This document shows, in pieces, positions 60,582 through 64,000 of a DNA stretch of 64,000 nt. The notes beneath the pieces were generated by a model, which had not been told where the DNA came from, did not search any database, and saw only the letters and a list, made by a program, of their open reading frames with translations. A program made the translations under genes and the position numbers. Every line of letters starts with the position of its first letter. The first letter of the stretch is position 1. The DNA lies in assembly GCA_003481005.1 (NCBI GenBank), contig QUKC01000010.1, positions 1 through 64,000 of the forward strand. Direction: 5' to 3'. The stretch comes from Firmicutes bacterium TM09-10. Its GTDB lineage: Bacteria; Bacillota; Clostridia; Lachnospirales; Lachnospiraceae.

Positions 60582-61517
60582 TTACAGAATATCTTCCTGC
60601 GCCTTAAAACGCTCCAGGTATTCGTCAAATTTGTCCCCATATCTCGGCTTTCTGCCAAGCTCTACCTGATGTTCCAGAACACCTGCCAGACGCAGTCTGG
60701 AACGGTTCTGTTCTTCTTCAGTAAATGTTACCTTAACCTTATGTCCATCCATTTTCAGGGTTCCGTAAATACCACATACCGGACAGCATACTGTATCTGT
60801 TCCGTTCAATGTCATTTCATTGCAGTGACATACAGGACATACACCCGGATCGGATTCCCAGGTAATTTCACTGTTCTTTTTGGAATATGCTTCAACAATC
60901 CTGCGTCCCATATGCTTCGCATCTGCAACTGTCTGATCTGTCAGTTCCTGAGATCTCCACATGCCATGCGCATTCATCTGATCAACTACCTTCATGTTGA
61001 TGCTCATTCCGAACAGATTCAGCTGATTAAGTCCAAAGGAAACCCAGTGATCTGTTGCTGCTCCGCCGATTGAAATATAGGAAACCAGATGTCTCTTTAA
61101 GCATCTCTTTTCCAACGGAACATCCCCTTCTGTATCCTCCCGTTTCGCATTTTCAAACAGCATATATGCTTTGTCATGTGCCGGCCCGAAGCGATCTACA
61201 AAATCCTTTAACTGTCCGACAGGTCCCAGTACATAAACCGGAGCCGCTACGATAATACAGTCCGCATCCAGCACTGCATCGGAAATTGCTTCATAATCAT
61301 CCTTCTGAATGCATCTGATCTGCTGCTTTCCGCTTTCCAGCATTCTGGAACAGGCTCCGCATCCGATACAGCGATTGATTTTTTTCGTAACTGTATCAAT
61401 AATCTCCGTCTCTGCACCGGCTGCCTTTGCTTCTTCCAGAGCAATGTTTAAGTACTTTTTACATTCTCCGTTGATACGTCCGAAATTTAATCCAAGAACT
61501 TTAATTTTCCCCGCCAT
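60582..61517 (-). CDS. NADPH-dependent FMN reductase-like flavodoxin with a zinc-ribbon tail
   Basis: This 311-residue protein has an N-terminal flavodoxin fold (KIKVLGLNFGRINGECKKYL; IIVAAPVYVLGPVGQLKDFVDRF, about 85-110) with RCIGCGACSRML (about 50-60), a cysteine set seen in iron-sulfur or redox flavoproteins of this family, and a C-terminal tail with VCPVCHCNEM and VCCPVCGIYG (about 230-255), a likely zinc ribbon. It could reduce an aglycone or supply electrons to the oxidoreductases of the cluster. It is the first gene of a three-gene unit with the CGD-like subunits. Confidence 0.75.
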   Translation of the reverse strand: MAGKIKVLGLNFGRINGECKKYLNIALEEAKAAGAETEIIDTVTKKINRCIGCGACSRMLESGKQQIRCIQKDDYEAISDAVLDADCIIVAAPVYVLGPVGQLKDFVDRFGPAHDKAYMLFENAKREDTEGDVPLEKRCLKRHLVSYISIGGAATDHWVSFGLNQLNLFGMSINMKVVDQMNAHGMWRSQELTDQTVADAKHMGRRIVEAYSKKNSEITWESDPGVCPVCHCNEMTLNGTDTVCCPVCGIYGTLKMDGHKVKVTFTEEEQNRSRLRLAGVLEHQVELGRKPRYGDKFDEYLERFKAQEDIL

Positions 61518-61692
61518 TTGAATTCCTCCTGTATGAATTTTTGACGTCTCTTAACTGATGAGATTATTTTATCAAAGTTCTTTTTTCCCTTCTGCTATTC
61601 TTTTATCATCTTTTCATTCATTTTTTTGAATATTTTCATTTTATGAAATATTTTTTTCATGATAATATCAAAAATTGATGATTCTTTTTTGA
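61518..61692 (-). promoter_or_regulatory. AT-rich control region upstream of the flavodoxin operon
   Basis: Very AT-rich with repeated TGAAAA/TTTTCA units and the palindrome TTTCATAAAATGAAA (61635-61650 area). It probably contains a promoter and operator for the three-gene unit. A similar AT-rich stretch with TTTCAT units precedes the oxidoreductase gene at 51794. Confidence 0.45.
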
Positions 61693-62529
61693 TTACCAGC
61701 CAAGGATCTTCAAATATTCGCGACTTCTGCGGGCAGCTTCCATCGGATCCAGTTCATAATGCTCATCCTGTTCCACGATCACCCATCTGGAACCGATTTC
61801 CACACAGGTCTTTAAGATCGGCTCCCATACCTGTAAACCGAAACCTACCGGGCGGAATTCAAAAATACCGGTATCTCCTTCTTCCTCTTCGGTCTCGATT
61901 CCGATCAGCTTGTACATGTTTTTCGGATTTCCTTCTTTATAGAAGTCCTTCAGATGAACAACTTCACATCTTGTCCCGTACTTTTTCAGGTATTCTACAG
62001 GGTTCTGTCCGGCAACCTTGATCCAGCACAGATCTGGTTCTACCTTCAGCAGATCTTCCGGAATCTGGGTATAAATATCGTCAAATCCAAACGTTCCGTC
62101 CGGCAGGGTTACGAATTCAAAATCATGGTTGTGATATTCCAGCTTGATGTCGTTTTCTTTCATCACCTGTCCGATTCTTGCAAACTCTTTCAGTGCGCCT
62201 GCATATCCCGGCGTATTGGGTCTGTATTCCTCTGGAAGATACGGAATTGCAATATATTTCACGCCAATTTTTTTGTAGGTATCCGCAACCTTCTGCGCAT
62301 CCTCCATCATCTCAACAAGCGGAACATGTGCAGAAATCGGAATCAGACCTACCTCATCCAGTACCTGCTTAATATATTCCGGCTCCAGACCATATAAGCC
62401 TGCCAGCTCTACGCCGTCATACCCAAGGTTCTTTACCTGCTGCATTACATTTTTGAAATTTTCCGGAGTGTTTTCCAGAAGATCCCTTAAACCATATACT
62501 TGAATTCCTACAGGAAGTGTTTTGCTCAT
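61693..62529 (-). CDS. Sugar phosphate isomerase/epimerase-type TIM barrel
   Basis: This 278-residue AP-endonuclease-2-fold protein reads PVGIQVYGLRDLLENTPENFKNVMQQVKNLGYDGVELAGLYG, with likely metal ligands in KLEYHNHDFEF (about 130), DLCWIKVAGQNP (about 170), VVHLKDF (about 195) and VIVEQDEH (about 255). It probably isomerises or eliminates a 3-oxo sugar intermediate released by the neighbouring enzymes. The start at 62529 has AAGGA eight bases upstream; a large hairpin lies in its leader. Confidence 0.85.
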   Translation of the reverse strand: MSKTLPVGIQVYGLRDLLENTPENFKNVMQQVKNLGYDGVELAGLYGLEPEYIKQVLDEVGLIPISAHVPLVEMMEDAQKVADTYKKIGVKYIAIPYLPEEYRPNTPGYAGALKEFARIGQVMKENDIKLEYHNHDFEFVTLPDGTFGFDDIYTQIPEDLLKVEPDLCWIKVAGQNPVEYLKKYGTRCEVVHLKDFYKEGNPKNMYKLIGIETEEEEGDTGIFEFRPVGFGLQVWEPILKTCVEIGSRWVIVEQDEHYELDPMEAARRSREYLKILGW

Positions 62530-62551
62530 TTTGATATTCCTTTCTTTTAAA

Positions 62552-62591
62552 GCAAACAGGCACTGCACATTTCAGTGCAGCGCCTGTTTGC
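62552..62591 (-). terminator. Long hairpin between the oxidoreductase and isomerase genes
   Basis: GCAAACAGGC with GCCTGTTTGC and CTGCAC with GTGCAG (one unpaired base each side) form a 16-bp stem. The T-tract on the minus strand is short (CTTT), so it may terminate partially, or protect the mRNA of one gene. Confidence 0.6.
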
Positions 62592-62678
62592 ACTGTTTTC
62601 GTCGGATACCCCTGTCAGGGCACCCTAAAGGTATAAACTTTCAAAAGGGGGACTTTGTATGATAAAGAATTCCGGAGA

Positions 62679-63941
62679 TTAGAATTCTGTATCAAACTTG
62701 TATAATTTACCGTTGATCATCTGTTCTCTGACATAAGTCGAAGGAGAGTTTTCAATGATCTCATCATAGGTTACGCTGCGTCCCAGTTTCTGGGAAAGGA
62801 AGAAGCCATCCGTTACAATCAGCTGATTCAATGCGATTTCAGGTGTGTTGTAACGAGTTTCATCATCCAGGATACCCAACTTATAAGCCAGCCACATGCA
62901 CTGGTTATCATTGTAATACCACATCTTGGGATCCTTGCGGACTTCCATTTTGCCGTTCTTATCGCATTCCAGATTTACTTCCACATCTCTTCCTTCTACA
63001 TTGCCGCGGAAAATCAGATCCGGTTCGCCGCCAAAGTTCGGTCCCATATTCGGGTTTTTGCGAGCAAGCTTGCCGCCTACCGTATCGGTGTATTTTACTT
63101 CCAGGCCGCCGGAGGAACCAAGGATATAGGTCATATCATAATCTTTATAGTTATTTGCGGAGGTACTCAGGAAATGGAAGCCTACACCATTCTCAAACTT
63201 TACAAAACCATCAATCGTATCTTCTACACCGTAACCATCTTCTACCTGAACCAGGGAAGGATCAAAATCTACAAAGTGACCGGTAAAGGCGTTGACCGAC
63301 TGTACCTTCGGGCAGTCGAACAGATACAGAATCTGACCGATTACATAGATACCAAGGTCAATAGAAGGTCCATGTCCGGCATATTTTTCAGACAGGAAAT
63401 CCTGTGTGAATTCCGGCAGGTCGTATCCGGGACGTCTTCTGGAAGTGCACTGTTCAAGGTTTACATAATAAGGTGTTCCCAGTTTACCGCTCTTGATATA
63501 ATCTTTCGCAACCCTTGTCTGAGGAGTCATCAGCGCGCTGATCTGAACATGGAACTTTCTGCCCAGCTTCTTTGCACAATCAAGCATCAGCTTTGCATCT
63601 GCATAGGTTACTGCTGCCGGCTTTTCGCAATAGCAGTCAAATCCGGCTTTCATGACTTCAATTGCAACCGGAACATGCAGGTTGTTATGCACGCATACAT
63701 CGATCGTATCGATATCATCGCGCTTTAACATATCATGATAATCTACATACTGGTCTTTTTCTTCCAGACCGTATTTCTTTCCCCACTCAGCCAGTCTTTC
63801 CGGAATAATCTCCGCAACTGCAACGATCTCTGCACGGAAGCCAAGCTCTTCTGCACGCTCGTTGATGTTTTTATAAATCTGCATATGGCGATGAGAAATC
63901 ATACCGCCGCCGATAATACCTACACGAACTGTTTTTACCAT
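62679..63941 (-). CDS. Gfo/Idh/MocA-family oxidoreductase, putative glycoside 3-oxidase
   Basis: This 420-residue protein has the Rossmann start VRVGIIGGGMISHRHM, NNLHVP (about 85), the EKPAA signature (about 102), and GHGPSIDLGIYVIGQILYLF (about 190), where the usual histidine of the DxGxH motif is tyrosine, as in several glycoside 3-oxidases. Length above 400 fits the DgpA/DfgE-type enzymes that oxidise the C3 hydroxyl of a glycoside before C-C cleavage. GAGAGGG precedes the ATG. It is the most upstream member of the cluster in the window; more genes may lie beyond 64000. Confidence 0.8.
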   Translation of the reverse strand: MVKTVRVGIIGGGMISHRHMQIYKNINERAEELGFRAEIVAVAEIIPERLAEWGKKYGLEEKDQYVDYHDMLKRDDIDTIDVCVHNNLHVPVAIEVMKAGFDCYCEKPAAVTYADAKLMLDCAKKLGRKFHVQISALMTPQTRVAKDYIKSGKLGTPYYVNLEQCTSRRRPGYDLPEFTQDFLSEKYAGHGPSIDLGIYVIGQILYLFDCPKVQSVNAFTGHFVDFDPSLVQVEDGYGVEDTIDGFVKFENGVGFHFLSTSANNYKDYDMTYILGSSGGLEVKYTDTVGGKLARKNPNMGPNFGGEPDLIFRGNVEGRDVEVNLECDKNGKMEVRKDPKMWYYNDNQCMWLAYKLGILDDETRYNTPEIALNQLIVTDGFFLSQKLGRSVTYDEIIENSPSTYVREQMINGKLYKFDTEF

Positions 63942-64000
63942 AACAATACCCTCTCTTTTCTGTTTTTGAAGATTGTAAGGAACCTTTTCTTCAGTTCCCG

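Overview
The window looks like the chromosome of a spore-forming, gut-type Clostridia, most probably Lachnospiraceae. The grounds are an intact spoIIID, a Tn916-type conjugative element, Firmicutes-style promoters and Shine-Dalgarno sites, three MATE exporters, and a LacI/AraC-controlled sugar and glycoside region. I cannot name the genus. No rRNA, tRNA or CRISPR array was seen.

Layout: The left 37.4 kb is a stack of integrated elements abutting the 3' end of guaA (minus strand, 37355-38896). Element ends share a repeated pattern: a pair of 6-7 bp arm sites with an 11-bp period, placed about 55-64 bp before or 112-114 bp after a TTCAAA-like core. This divides the region into: (I) an element mostly outside the window, carrying an IS110-type transposase remnant and a Clp-fold SDH protease operon (1-2353); (II) an AT-rich defence block (2353 to about 12090) with a Thoeris locus (thsB, thsA, thsB) and a four-gene operon of coiled-coil protein, McrB-like AAA ATPase, McrC-like nuclease and a HEPN-like protein; (III) a mobilizable element of about 6.4 kb (12088-18475) with tyrosine integrase, excisionase-like protein, MobV relaxase, TnpV, a phage-like divergent switch and a peptidase E gene between two structured repeats; (IV) a Tn916-family ICE of about 18.9 kb (18470-37363) with oriT, relaxase, FtsK-like coupling protein, type IV secretion genes, two ArdA genes, a SieB-like exclusion gene, and a TetR plus nucleoside phosphorylase cassette where Tn916 carries tet(M).

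From guaA onward the content is chromosomal: a MATE pump, SpoIIID, a large SWIM/SNF2 helicase, a GH2 glycosidase overlapping a SpoU-type RNA methyltransferase, and an ORF6N protein with a palindromic operator. The last 14 kb is a catabolic region: Gfo/Idh/MocA oxidoreductases, two sugar-isomerase TIM barrels, a DUF6379-type small subunit, a flavodoxin with a zinc-ribbon tail, MATE pumps, a LacI regulator and an AraC regulator fused to a GH39-like domain that has lost both catalytic glutamates. The DUF6379 plus TIM barrel plus Gfo/Idh combination resembles the C-glycoside deglycosylation (dgp/dfg) clusters of gut bacteria.

The strongest candidates for something undescribed are the four-gene McrBC-like operon, the covarying repeat pair around peptidase E, and a nested structured RNA upstream of the ICE integrase. 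Start codons were chosen from Shine-Dalgarno spacing and often differ from the longest reading frame. Functions rest on motif recognition by eye; no database search was run.
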